From Kitasatospora sp. NBC_01250 (GTDB taxonomy: Bacteria > Actinomycetota > Actinomycetes > Streptomycetales > Streptomycetaceae): 64,000 bases of DNA. Below are positions 34,346-43,064 of this stretch, piece after piece (position 1 is the stretch's first letter; every line of letters begins with the position of its first letter). The translations under genes and the position numbers were made by a program. The stretch is taken from positions 8,928,001 to 8,992,000 of the forward strand of contig NZ_CP108476.1 of NCBI RefSeq assembly GCF_036226465.1, given 5' to 3'. A model generated the notes under the pieces. It searched no databases. It was not told the origin of the DNA and saw only the letters and a list, made by a program, of their open reading frames with translations.

Positions 34346-35302
34346 TTACCCACGGAGGGCCGACAGCCAGCCTTTTCGGAACTCCCACGCCGGATGCGGC
34401 AAGTACGACCAGGGGAACGTCTTGGCATGTCCCCGAGTTGCAATGAAGTGTGGCCTAGCCAGGGCGTGCTGGCCGGTGATGGTGTACCAGAACGCCGCAG
34501 AGTTGTGCAGGGCATGCTGCCCCTCGGTGTCGCCGTACTCCAGCCACCCACTGATGGCGATTTCGGCCCGGCTTCGCACCGAAGCTCGCGCGAGGAACGC
34601 CTGCCTCTCCGCAGGGGCCAAGTTGTACCACCGTTCGATGTACGCCTGCACCAGGTTCATACGTACCGGCGAGCCGGGGGCCGCAGCCCGGTACTGCTCG
34701 TCCACAAGGCCCTGCAGCGTCTCCACCGGTGTTCCCCATTTCGGTGACAACGACAGGACGACCTGCTCGTTTCCCCGCAGATGAGTGTCACAGCGAGCGG
34801 TCAGGGCGCCGAACCTGCGCAGCGTGGCGTCCGGGCCGATCTCCTGGCCGCGCGCCATGTGTACGAGCAGGACCCACGGCGTGGGGTCCCCGGGTGCCAG
34901 GGCGGCCGCTTCCCGGCACACTTCCTCGGCTCCGGACAGCACGCGGTGGAACTGATGAAACAAGTCCGGGCTTGTACTGGCGGCGCGCCGGTAGCCCCGG
35001 ATCTTCCAGGCCCGCAGCACCGCGTGCGCCCCTCGTAGTGCCCAAGCGTGCGGGTCGTCGGCTGCGGAGTCGAACCATCCTCGGACCCAGTCGGGCACCG
35101 CCCGCCCGTGCCGCCGCACCAGTTCCTCGGCCGCGACATATACCAGATCGGCCCGGACATCGTGGTCCGGCTGCCCCGCCAGGGCACGGGTGACCCGCGA
35201 CAGATCCTTGCGGCGTACCGCCGCCCGTACCGCACGCAGCTCAGGGCGCCCATACGTGCAATCCGGGCGACATGTGACGATCTGGCCAAGCTCCTTGATC
35301 AT
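34346..35302 (-). CDS. Hypothetical protein, DUF4034-like helical repeat
   Basis: A 318-aa protein from ATG 35302 starting MIKELGQIVTCRPDC. The central part has paired helices with AWALRGAHAVLRAWKIRGYR, CREAAALAPGDPTPWVLLVH and MARGQE, a pattern seen in DUF4034-type proteins of unknown function, which resemble TPRs. There are no catalytic motifs or membrane segments. It sits between IS-derived sequences on both sides, inside what looks like the outline of an emptied IS21 element, so it may have arrived with mobile DNA. Confidence 0.55.
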   Translation of the reverse strand: MIKELGQIVTCRPDCTYGRPELRAVRAAVRRKDLSRVTRALAGQPDHDVRADLVYVAAEELVRRHGRAVPDWVRGWFDSAADDPHAWALRGAHAVLRAWKIRGYRRAASTSPDLFHQFHRVLSGAEEVCREAAALAPGDPTPWVLLVHMARGQEIGPDATLRRFGALTARCDTHLRGNEQVVLSLSPKWGTPVETLQGLVDEQYRAAAPGSPVRMNLVQAYIERWYNLAPAERQAFLARASVRSRAEIAISGWLEYGDTEGQHALHNSAAFWYTITGQHALARPHFIATRGHAKTFPWSYLPHPAWEFRKGWLSALRG

Positions 35303-35562
35303 TCGGGAATGCTAGGCCACCGCCAACGGCCGACACCATCTGTCCTCCTTCCCTGCCAGCATGGCGGGCGCAAATGTTCGGCCGGAGCGGCTGCGAGGCA
35401 TTCCCGACCGCCTCGGGCTCGCGACCCGGCAGGATCAAGCAGGGGCCCCGGCCCAGCGGCAGTCGACACCGGCCGCCGGCCTCCACGAAGTCCAGCTCGA
35501 ACGCCGACAGCGCCGGGTCGTCGTGCACGAGTGCGGCAACTGCCACCGGGACCCCCACCACT

Positions 35563-35632
35563 GATCAAGATCAAGTGGCAGAAACCCGCTGTCCGTCAAG
35601 ATCATCTGGCACGCGGTCAAGATCTCATGTCA
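35563..35632. repeat. IS21-like end with three TCAAGATC repeats
   Basis: Three copies of a TCAAGATC-x-x-x-TGGCA-like motif occur at about 35565, 35596 and 35617. Multiple short end repeats of this kind are typical of IS21-family termini. The istA gene that should follow on the minus strand is absent. The rest of 35303-35894 has no gene I recognise. Confidence 0.55.
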
Positions 35633-35894
35633 GGGGTCAGCACCAGTCGGCGCGGCGTGGGCCCGGCTGCGACTTCTCGGTTTGGTGTCAGTGGTGGTGA
35701 GAGTCGGTAGCGTTTCGAGGTCTGTGGTCCGGGTTTGTGCTGGTCAGGCTGGTATTTGGTGTGGGTGGCCGGTTGGCAGAATGACTGTCATGGGGTGAGA
35801 GGCCCGTGGTCGGGCGTGCTGTCGTGGGGTAGTACCTCATTGCAGCTGGTGCTGTCTCGGGTTCGAGAGATCTTTCCCCCGGGACCAGTGGGTC

Positions 35895-38783
35895 GTGCTG
35901 GTTGCGCAGCAGTACATGGCGGCCGGAGAAGACCAGGAGGCTCGCGAGTTCCTGGCCGCCAACGCCGACCCTGGATCCCCGCTGCTCCTTGCCACGACGG
36001 CGCTCTGCGACTCTGACTGGGACGCGGCCTTGAGCCATGCCGCGTCATGGCAATCCGGTACCGAGAGCACCCGCGTATTGAAAGCCGCGGTGGAAGCGAC
36101 CGCCCTCACAAACACGGGGCAGGACGATGCTGCTCTGGCTTGCCTGCGTGCTGCGGATCCGGACGGCACCTTGTCCGGGGTCCAGCTGGCGATCGCCCAG
36201 ATCCTTCTGGGGCGCGCAGACCGCAGACGCGGCGACCAGTGGTTGACGGAGGTTCAGGAGGCTTTTTCGCTCGCGATCAAGGCGCGCGACAGCCGGCGTT
36301 CGTGGTTCGGCGACAGCGTGGCTCCCATCGTGGCCGCCGTTCAGGCAGCGCAGGCGTGCGGTGACATCGCCACCGCTTGGGAGCTGATGCAGGAACAGCC
36401 AGAGGGGCAGGCCACTACTCGTGAGGCGCGTGATGTCCGCCTGCTTGAGCACCGGGCCCTGCTGGCCGCGCTCACCGGACGGATGGACGAAGCCAGGCGC
36501 CTCCAGGGCCAGATCGACAGCGTCTACATCAAAGCGCAGATCACAGCCCTCACCCTGGAGCGGGAGAACGGCGATCAGGCGCAGATCTCGCAGCTCCAGG
36601 CTGCCTGGCAGGCGGTTTGGGACGCGGCCGCCACCGAGCATGAGCAGCTTCACGCCGCGATGGGCTTGGCTGAGTGGGGGGTGGAGCCTGCCGGCCTGAA
36701 CAACCTTGAAGCCGCCCACCCCGATCTGGTCGCCGACATCCGGCTCATCGCCCGGGCGTCGAGGTCCAGTGCCACCGGTGACCTCAGCGTTCTTCGCGCC
36801 AACGTCACCAAGAGCCCCATGATCGTGATTCTGCTGGCGCAGCACTACCAGGTCACCGGCGACCGGGAACAGCGGGCACGGACCCTGCGCTCGGGCGCCG
36901 AGTACTGGCGGGACGCCTCCATGATGGCGATGGCGGCCAAGGCATACCGGCAGGCCGATATGCCGGGGACGACAAGGGACTGCGCGCGGGACGCGCTGGA
37001 GCTGGGAGGCCCCGGCTGGCCTGCCCAGAGCAGGAGCGAGATGTACGCGCTCCTGGTCGACGCGGAGTTCGCGGAAGGCAATCCCGATCGAGCCGCCGCT
37101 GCTGCGCGCAGCATGCTCACGCTCAACCCGCACGACCACGACGCCCTGTGGGCACTGGCCCGCTGCCACGTGGTCCGCGGTATGACTGAGGACGCCTGGA
37201 ACGTACTGGTCGATCAAGGAACCCCCGTTGAGCCCCGCACCCGACACGAGGCCCTGCTGTGGGTCGCCCTGGGGGTGAGGTATTCCGACGACGCGACCTT
37301 CGTAGGCCAGGCTCTGACGTTGATGCGGCGTTGGCCCGATGACGAGGAGCTTCTCGGCGGCTTCATCACGACACTGCACGCGGGCGCTGCTGCAACGCAG
37401 GAGCGCTGGAGCGAGGCGGACGGTGAGCAACTGAGGCAAGCTACCGAGCGCTACCTGGAACGCTTCCCCGGCAGCTCCCAGTTCCGGGCCGTGCAACTGG
37501 GCCCCAACAACGACCCCTTGGCCAACCTTGCCGACGATCTGAGGCAGGCATATGAGAGCACCCGAGAGGTCCGGGACAAGGTCGCCAGCGGCGACCTCCC
37601 CCTGGGCATCCTGACGCGGGTGGTGGGCCGCACCTACACCGAGGCCAGCCTGTGCCGCGCCGCCGGCTTCGTGTATGCCCGCGATGCCATGGCCGATGCC
37701 GCAGGTGCTGAAGCAGTCACCGCTGCTCAGAGCGTCCGCGCTGTCATCGATCCGACCGTCGCGCACACCCTGGCGCTGCTGGATCCTCGGCTGGCCGAGA
37801 TCCTGATCGGATTCCCTGACGGAGTTGTCACCACCGACCAGCTGTTCCAGGACGCGCTGCAGGCAAAGGATTCGCTGGCCCTGCAGTCAGACCTCACGAT
37901 CGTCTGGGATCCCGAAGGGCAGCAGCCGGACGTTCGTCCCGAAGAAGCGGGCGAGCTCGAGCGGTACCGCTCCACGGCGGGCCGCGTCGTTGAGATCCTC
38001 AGGTCAACTGCCAGGGTTCCGCATCCGGAACTGCGAAGCTTCCCGCTCCCCGCACACCGCGGAGGGCAGTGGCTCACCGCACTCGACCACGCGAAGGAAC
38101 ACGGGCTGGTCCTGTGGACCGACGACCGAGTGCTGCGCTCCCTTGCACACTCCAGCGACGTCCCTGCGTTCGGAACCCTCGACCTCCTCGACGCGGTGGG
38201 CACAGCGGGTCGGCTCAGCACAGACGAAGTCCTGCTCGCCAAGGCAGAACTCCTGCGCCACTACTACGCCGACATCGACTTCTCCCACGACCTCTACACC
38301 GCGGCCGCCCTTGCGGACGGCTGGCGCGCGAAGGCCGTCGCGGAAGCGCTGTCCCGCCCACAGGCATGGACCGAGCCGCAACCGGTGGCCTCGTTCGTTC
38401 TCGGCTGCATCACCCACGTCAGTGAGCGATACCCGCAGGACATCGCCCAATGGCTGGCCATGGCGTCCACCGGCCTGGCGAAGGCATCGGCGTCTGGCGC
38501 CGTCAGCCAGAACCTCAAGACGCTGGCTTGGCACGCCCTGACGCAGTCATGGGTTACCGCTTCTTCGCTCCCGTTCGTTCTCGCTGGGCTCCGTTGCGGT
38601 ATCGCCGTTCGCGATGACGCGGGAACGCCGCTGGAAGACGCCCTCGCCCAGTTCTACGCCGCGCTGGTCGCCGAGCTGGGCCACAAGCTGGCGGCCAGTT
38701 GGCTCATGAGGCTGTTCGACCTCGCTCCCGATACTGAGAAGACCATTGCCGCCCGTGTCGTGCTGACACACCAGGGAAGCTGA
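35895..38783 (+). CDS. Large TPR-repeat protein with C-terminal PIN-like domain
   Basis: A 962-aa protein read from GTG 35895. Residues 1-600 are TPR-like helical pairs (AREFLAANADPGSPLLLATT, SEMYALLVDAEFAEGNPDRA, MLTLNPHDHDALWALARCHV). About residues 613-770 resemble a PIN-like nuclease module: VRAVIDPTVAHTLALL, later LVLWTDDRVLRSLAHS and VPAFGTLDLLDAV, where D in VIDP and DD in WTDD could bind metal. A further helical region follows. Upstream, a sensible sequence SLQLVLSRVREIFP in another frame meets this frame at a run of five C (35876-35880), so the true start may be about 25 residues earlier with a frameshift. The role is unknown; defence is suggested by location. Confidence 0.65.
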   Translation: MLVAQQYMAAGEDQEAREFLAANADPGSPLLLATTALCDSDWDAALSHAASWQSGTESTRVLKAAVEATALTNTGQDDAALACLRAADPDGTLSGVQLAIAQILLGRADRRRGDQWLTEVQEAFSLAIKARDSRRSWFGDSVAPIVAAVQAAQACGDIATAWELMQEQPEGQATTREARDVRLLEHRALLAALTGRMDEARRLQGQIDSVYIKAQITALTLERENGDQAQISQLQAAWQAVWDAAATEHEQLHAAMGLAEWGVEPAGLNNLEAAHPDLVADIRLIARASRSSATGDLSVLRANVTKSPMIVILLAQHYQVTGDREQRARTLRSGAEYWRDASMMAMAAKAYRQADMPGTTRDCARDALELGGPGWPAQSRSEMYALLVDAEFAEGNPDRAAAAARSMLTLNPHDHDALWALARCHVVRGMTEDAWNVLVDQGTPVEPRTRHEALLWVALGVRYSDDATFVGQALTLMRRWPDDEELLGGFITTLHAGAAATQERWSEADGEQLRQATERYLERFPGSSQFRAVQLGPNNDPLANLADDLRQAYESTREVRDKVASGDLPLGILTRVVGRTYTEASLCRAAGFVYARDAMADAAGAEAVTAAQSVRAVIDPTVAHTLALLDPRLAEILIGFPDGVVTTDQLFQDALQAKDSLALQSDLTIVWDPEGQQPDVRPEEAGELERYRSTAGRVVEILRSTARVPHPELRSFPLPAHRGGQWLTALDHAKEHGLVLWTDDRVLRSLAHSSDVPAFGTLDLLDAVGTAGRLSTDEVLLAKAELLRHYYADIDFSHDLYTAAALADGWRAKAVAEALSRPQAWTEPQPVASFVLGCITHVSERYPQDIAQWLAMASTGLAKASASGAVSQNLKTLAWHALTQSWVTASSLPFVLAGLRCGIAVRDDAGTPLEDALAQFYAALVAELGHKLAASWLMRLFDLAPDTEKTIAARVVLTHQGS

Positions 38784-38901
38784 ACGTTCTCGTAGGCCGG
38801 AGTGACAGCCCGGTCGTTGGACCTTGTATTGGCCTCGCTGCAATTACAGGTGACGTCCGATGCCGCTGACTGCGACGGCATCGCGCGGTCGAGCGGCGCG
38901 G

Positions 38902-40290
38902 TCAGGCGGTGGCGATGCCTGCCTGCTTGGCCCAAGCAGTGATGAGAGTGCGTTCGGGTTCGGCCCAGGCCATGGCGTTGAGGGTTCCGTCGCGGGTGAG
39001 CTGAGGGGCTTCGGCGAGGCCGTAGTGCTGGAAGAGGTCGCCGATGAGCAGGGAGGCGGCCTGGAGGAGTGGGGTGGCTCCGTCGGCGAGGTCGTCGAGG
39101 AGGGTGCGGGCTTGTCCGGTGGCGGTGCGGTTGGCTGTGGTTCCTACCTGTATTCCGCTTTCGTGTCCGGAGAGGCGTTGGTGGGCGAGGTGGAGGGCCT
39201 GCCAGCGGGGAGTCGTACCAGAGAGCAGGACGGGCGAGTCGGTGGGTGTACGGCTGATGATTCGGGTGCGCAGGGCGGTGGTGCCGCCGGCTCCGGTGCG
39301 GGTCACGGCGTGGCGGGCGAGGTGGCGCAGGGCGGACAGCACGAGGGTGACGATGGCGTCGGTGTCGGCGCCGTGGCCCCAGGGATTGGCCTCGCTTGTC
39401 GCCAGTTGCCATGTGGGCACGGATACGGCCCAGGCGCCGGAGCCATCGCTGTGGAGTTCGGCGACGAAGTCCGGGGGCTGCCCGTGGTCCAGCAGGATGA
39501 TGCGGCGGTGGCCGACTCGGGTCTGGGTGAAGGGTGCGCTGGTGCGTCCGATCAGGGGAGCGGCTCGTAGTTCCTGTTCGGTGATGCCCCGGATGGTGCG
39601 GTTGTTGATGACCATGTCGCCGGGGACGTCGGGGACCAGGGATACGGTCAGCAGTGCGTTTCCGCCGGTCCGGTGGAAGGAGTGTGCGAGGTCGTCGGTG
39701 GTGTCCTCGACATCGGTCTCGACGCGGGTGAGGCGGTCGCCGCGTTCGGTGAGTTCCTGGAAGCGGCGTCGGTAGGAGGTGGCGACCTGGGCTTCGGTCA
39801 GCCAGCGGGTGGTGTCGCCGTCGCGGTAGGGGTACGCGAGCCGGTGGTCCTGGTTGTGTTCGATGACGGCGTGGGGTGCGTCGGGGCTGCGGGGGACGGC
39901 GATCAGGAGGATGCCCTGGTTGGATCCGGGTGTGTCTTCCTTGGCGATCAGTTCGATTCGTGGGGCGGGCCGTAGGTTGGAGGCGACAGTGGCCCGGATC
40001 TGGCGTAGGCGGCCGTCGGTGAGTTCTACCGGGACGACCGCGCTTGGGCAGCGGGATTTTCGGTCTTCGGCGAGCCCGAGGACCAGGACGCCGCCGATGG
40101 TGTTCGCCATCGCGGCCACGTCCTTAGCCAGTTCGGTTTTCTTGTCTTGGGCGTAGTGGATTGACTTGTAGTCGAGGTCTTCATCCTCGAAAGCGTCGGT
40201 GTTGCCGACCAGAGCGGCGAGTTGGGCGAAGGTGATCTGGTCGAGTCGGCCGCCGAAGATGGCCTCGATGCGGTGGAAGCGTGCTGCCAT
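38902..40290 (-). CDS. AlbA_2 (Schlafen-type) domain protein
   Basis: A 462-aa protein from ATG 40290. Residues about 30-130 form the AlbA_2 domain: EDLDYKSIHYAQDKKTELAK followed by DVAAMANTIGGVLVLGLAED, with E-x-x-x-x-K-S and the ANT-x-GG-x-L-x-x-G signatures intact. A C-terminal helical region has no known motif. AlbA_2 proteins bind nucleic acids or act as regulators, and Schlafen-like relatives restrict viruses in animals and occur in bacterial anti-phage clusters. It lies 89 bp after the second TniQ gene in the same direction, so it may be transposon cargo. Confidence 0.75.
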   Translation of the reverse strand: MAARFHRIEAIFGGRLDQITFAQLAALVGNTDAFEDEDLDYKSIHYAQDKKTELAKDVAAMANTIGGVLVLGLAEDRKSRCPSAVVPVELTDGRLRQIRATVASNLRPAPRIELIAKEDTPGSNQGILLIAVPRSPDAPHAVIEHNQDHRLAYPYRDGDTTRWLTEAQVATSYRRRFQELTERGDRLTRVETDVEDTTDDLAHSFHRTGGNALLTVSLVPDVPGDMVINNRTIRGITEQELRAAPLIGRTSAPFTQTRVGHRRIILLDHGQPPDFVAELHSDGSGAWAVSVPTWQLATSEANPWGHGADTDAIVTLVLSALRHLARHAVTRTGAGGTTALRTRIISRTPTDSPVLLSGTTPRWQALHLAHQRLSGHESGIQVGTTANRTATGQARTLLDDLADGATPLLQAASLLIGDLFQHYGLAEAPQLTRDGTLNAMAWAEPERTLITAWAKQAGIATA

Positions 40291-40379
40291 GGGCTGACCC
40301 TAACGATCGTGTCGTGTCGGAGGGGAGCGTCTGGGGGGTCCGTTCGCTTCGGCCTGGTGCGGGGCGGGGAGCGGACTGG

Positions 40380-41495
40380 TCAGCCGCTGCGTGCCGGCGT
40401 CCGGTGGATCCAGGTCCATAGGAGGTCGCTGGGTGGGGGTGTGAGGCGGGCGATGCCGAGGCGGTGGGCGGTGTGGCGGCAGAAGGCGGTGATGGCGGGA
40501 TGCGGGGTGGGTGCGGGTCCTTGCCGTGGCTGTCCGGGCAGGCGGGTGGTGGCCAGGGTGCGGGCGAGGACGATCGTTTCGGGGTAGGTGACGAGGCCGC
40601 GCGCGTGCAGGGCCCAGGACCTTCCGACGGGTGTGACGTGGGGGTTGGTGTCGGCCAGGCGCTGGAGCCGGTGCTGCCATCGTGTGGCGAGGACGCTCTG
40701 CTGGTCGTACCAGCGGGTGGTGATGGCTGTGGCCCAGAGGGTGGCGTTGGCGGCGTCCGGGCGGCGGAGCAGGCGCTGGTGGTCGCGTTGGGCCTGGCGC
40801 AGTTCGGGCAGGGCGGCGGTGGTCAGGTGGTTGTCCGGATCCAGGCTCCAGTGTCGGTGGAGCGGGCACAGGGCCTGGTGCGCGGGCGGGTGGATGCTGG
40901 CGCGGCTGGTCGCTCCTTGGGTGTGGCGCAGGGTGCAGGCGGGACATGCCAGGACGGGCTGTTCGCCGGGCTCGAGCGGTTGCCAGACGCCGGCGGGCGA
41001 CGTTAGCCCACCGGGTGTCGCGGCTCGGCGAGTACCGGTGTTGGGGGAGTGGAGCTGGGTACGGTCGGCGGCCAGGTGGGGCAAGGCCCGGCTGAGGTCC
41101 CTGAGCGGTGTGCGGGTGAAGACGGCCAGTTGGTGCTGGGCCGCGGTGTCGAGGCGGAGTTCGGCGGTGCCGGCACCGGCGCGGCTGCTGCTGGGGTGGG
41201 GGAGGGCGATGCCGAGGGCGTCGAGCAGGTGGACGGTGGTGGTCCGGTAGGCGTGGGCGAGGCGGTGCAGGTATGAGGCGGTGCTCTCGTGGGGGATAGG
41301 CCGCACCCGCACGGCTCCGGCCGTCGGTGGGTGGATGGGGCCGAGCGGCCGCGGTGCACGGGGCTCTGCCGGGGCCGGCAAGGGGCCGGTGGTCGCGGTG
41401 CCGCTGGAGCGCGCCTCGGATGCTGCGAGAGCTTCCAGGAACAGGGCGCCGGGCCCGGGCGGCCTGACGGGGCGGCCCATCCGACGAGGCGTCAT
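40380..41495 (-). CDS. TniQ family protein, second copy
   Basis: A 371-aa protein from ATG 41495, overlapping the preceding broken TnsC gene by 4 bp. It shows the TniQ start VRPIPHESTASYLHRLAHAY (about 60-80) and the zinc-knuckle pattern CPACTLRHTQ... CPLHRHW (CX2C with a later CX2H). TniQ/TnsD proteins select the transposition target by recruiting TnsC. Its partner TnsC copy is damaged, so it may be a leftover or may work with the intact TnsC at 43065-44156. Confidence 0.8.
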   Translation of the reverse strand: MTPRRMGRPVRPPGPGALFLEALAASEARSSGTATTGPLPAPAEPRAPRPLGPIHPPTAGAVRVRPIPHESTASYLHRLAHAYRTTTVHLLDALGIALPHPSSSRAGAGTAELRLDTAAQHQLAVFTRTPLRDLSRALPHLAADRTQLHSPNTGTRRAATPGGLTSPAGVWQPLEPGEQPVLACPACTLRHTQGATSRASIHPPAHQALCPLHRHWSLDPDNHLTTAALPELRQAQRDHQRLLRRPDAANATLWATAITTRWYDQQSVLATRWQHRLQRLADTNPHVTPVGRSWALHARGLVTYPETIVLARTLATTRLPGQPRQGPAPTPHPAITAFCRHTAHRLGIARLTPPPSDLLWTWIHRTPARSG

Positions 41496-42306
41496 CGGGC
41501 TCGCCGGGCGGGCGTTGTGGCCCGTGGGTTCCGGCGGATAGAGGTGCGGGGCCGGTAGTGCTCTTCGGCGAGGTGGTCCAGGGCGATGGCGTCCAAGCCG
41601 GTGCGGGTGATCTTCTCGCTCTGGTCGAGGATGGCGGTGATCGCGGCTCGCCGCAGCAGGCGGGAGAGGCTGCCGATGCGCCCGGCGGTCCGCCCCCGTC
41701 GGCGCTGTGCCCGCTGTCGGCACCGCCCGCGCTCCTCCCTCCTCGCCCCCGCCCGGTCCTGGTCGCACCGCCCTCCGGTCCCTCACTGTCGCCATCGCGG
41801 CCGTCACCGGGGCTTCCGCCGCCGCTCCGGCCCCGTGTCGTGGCGCCGGCGCCGGGCCCCGTCATGCTGGTGCCTGCCGCGGCGGCGCTTGTGCGGGCCA
41901 CCACCGGCAGGGGGTCGCAGTCGATCAGACCGGCACGGCCGGCGAGTTGGGCGCCGGCGGTGCCGGTGAACAGCGCGGTGGCGGTGACGTCGATGCCCGC
42001 GTACACGAACGTCGCCGAGATTCGCTCCGTGAGGTCTTTGAGGAAGTCGGCTGCCTCGGCACCGGTGCTGGTGCGCGGGTTGAGGCGGTGGATCTCGTCG
42101 ATCATCACCAGCCGCACCCCGGCGGTGTTGTAGGTGTGGCACACGGATGCGGCGATCTGGGCCTGGGTCATGCGGGCGGAGACGGGGATGCCGAGGTAGC
42201 GGGCGAACTCGAGCGCGAGGGCTTTGGCGCTGGCACCGGGCGGCACCAGTAGGTAGGCGACGGGGACCTCGCTGGCGCCTCGGCCGGCCCGGGCCTGCTC
42301 GGCCAG
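41492..42306 (-). pseudogene. TnsC/TniB-like ATPase, truncated and frameshifted
   Basis: The N-terminal part with the Walker-A motif is missing. The readable part starts at about VPVAYLLVPPGASAKALALE, then ALEFARYLGIPVSARMTQAQ, the Walker-B LVMIDEIHRLNPRTSTGAEA, and ATFVYAGIDVTATALFTGTA. After LIDCDPLPV the frame enters a Gly/Arg-rich stretch of about 60 residues (DNA 41700-41890). In another frame the normal C-terminus resumes: RIGSLSRLLRRAAITAILDQ, then TGLDAIALDHLAEEHYRP, with a stop at 41492. It overlaps the TniQ copy by 4 bp. Loss of Walker A means it cannot bind ATP normally. Confidence 0.7.
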
Positions 42307-43064
42307 GTGACAGGTATGTGGCCTCAGTGGACCTGAAACGCAGTGGGGCATCTGATGGTCTCTGACCTGCTCTGTTTCACAAACTGAGAGACCAGGTAGG
42401 CGTACTGCAACAGGGTGTTGACCTGGCTCTTTGATGTACGGTGCGTCAGAGAGTGCTCCGTGTAGGGCATCTGAGCTGGAGTGTTTCAGGAGATGCAACT
42501 ACGTTCCAAGGCCTATGAGAACGCCGTAAGGGGCTCTGGCTCTTGGGGCTGCCAGTCAGCCTACCGGCGAGGGGGCGGGTGTCAGAGCGGTACCGGCCCG
42601 GCGGTCCTGTCCGGGTTTCTGTTGGCGCTGGTGCTGCCAAGGATTCGGGACCACAGGGGGCGTGGCCCTGGTGGTTGCATGTGCCCAGGGCTTGCTCAAC
42701 CAGTGCCACCGCGCTCTGTCGGGTGGGGCGCGGCTTCGGGGCCGCGCTGGCGACAGCGAAGGGAGGAAAGACACTCCCGGGTGCTCATGCGGAACGTATG
42801 GAGAAGGCCCCGGGGATGACTGTTTCCGCCTCCGGCGGCCTGCCCATGTTCACGGGCAGGACAGACCCTCCGGGCCGGCGTGTGGGCGGCCAGCATGCGA
42901 GCGGGCTGCGATGTCCGCTTCTACGACCCGCAGTGAATGCTGCCGCTGCTTCCTTCCGTTGAAGCTCTGGGGGTGAGTGGACTGTGCGCTGCGGACACGG
43001 TCCGCTGTCCGACGGCGCTTCGGCGACCGGACAGCGGTCGGGTGGGTGGGGCCAGGCGGGGGAG
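42307..43064. other. Gene-free stretch with repeats, possible transposon end
   Basis: No gene is visible between the two transposition modules. The left 200 bp is less GC-rich and contains TGGTCTCT (42356-42363) with AGAGACCA (42387-42394) as an inverted repeat. It also has GGCATCTGA twice (42347-42355 and 42465-42473), near CCTGAAAC (42332-42339) and GTTTCAGG (42483-42490). A CCTGCCC/GGGCAGG hairpin (42839-42860) could be the terminator of the intact tnsC gene. Tn7-like ends carry several TnsB-binding repeats; whether these are such sites is a guess. Confidence 0.4.

Noticed and set aside
41700..41890. Programmed frameshift in the second TnsC gene
   Set aside because: There is no slippery heptamer with a following structure, and the Walker A region is missing anyway, so decay or error is simpler.
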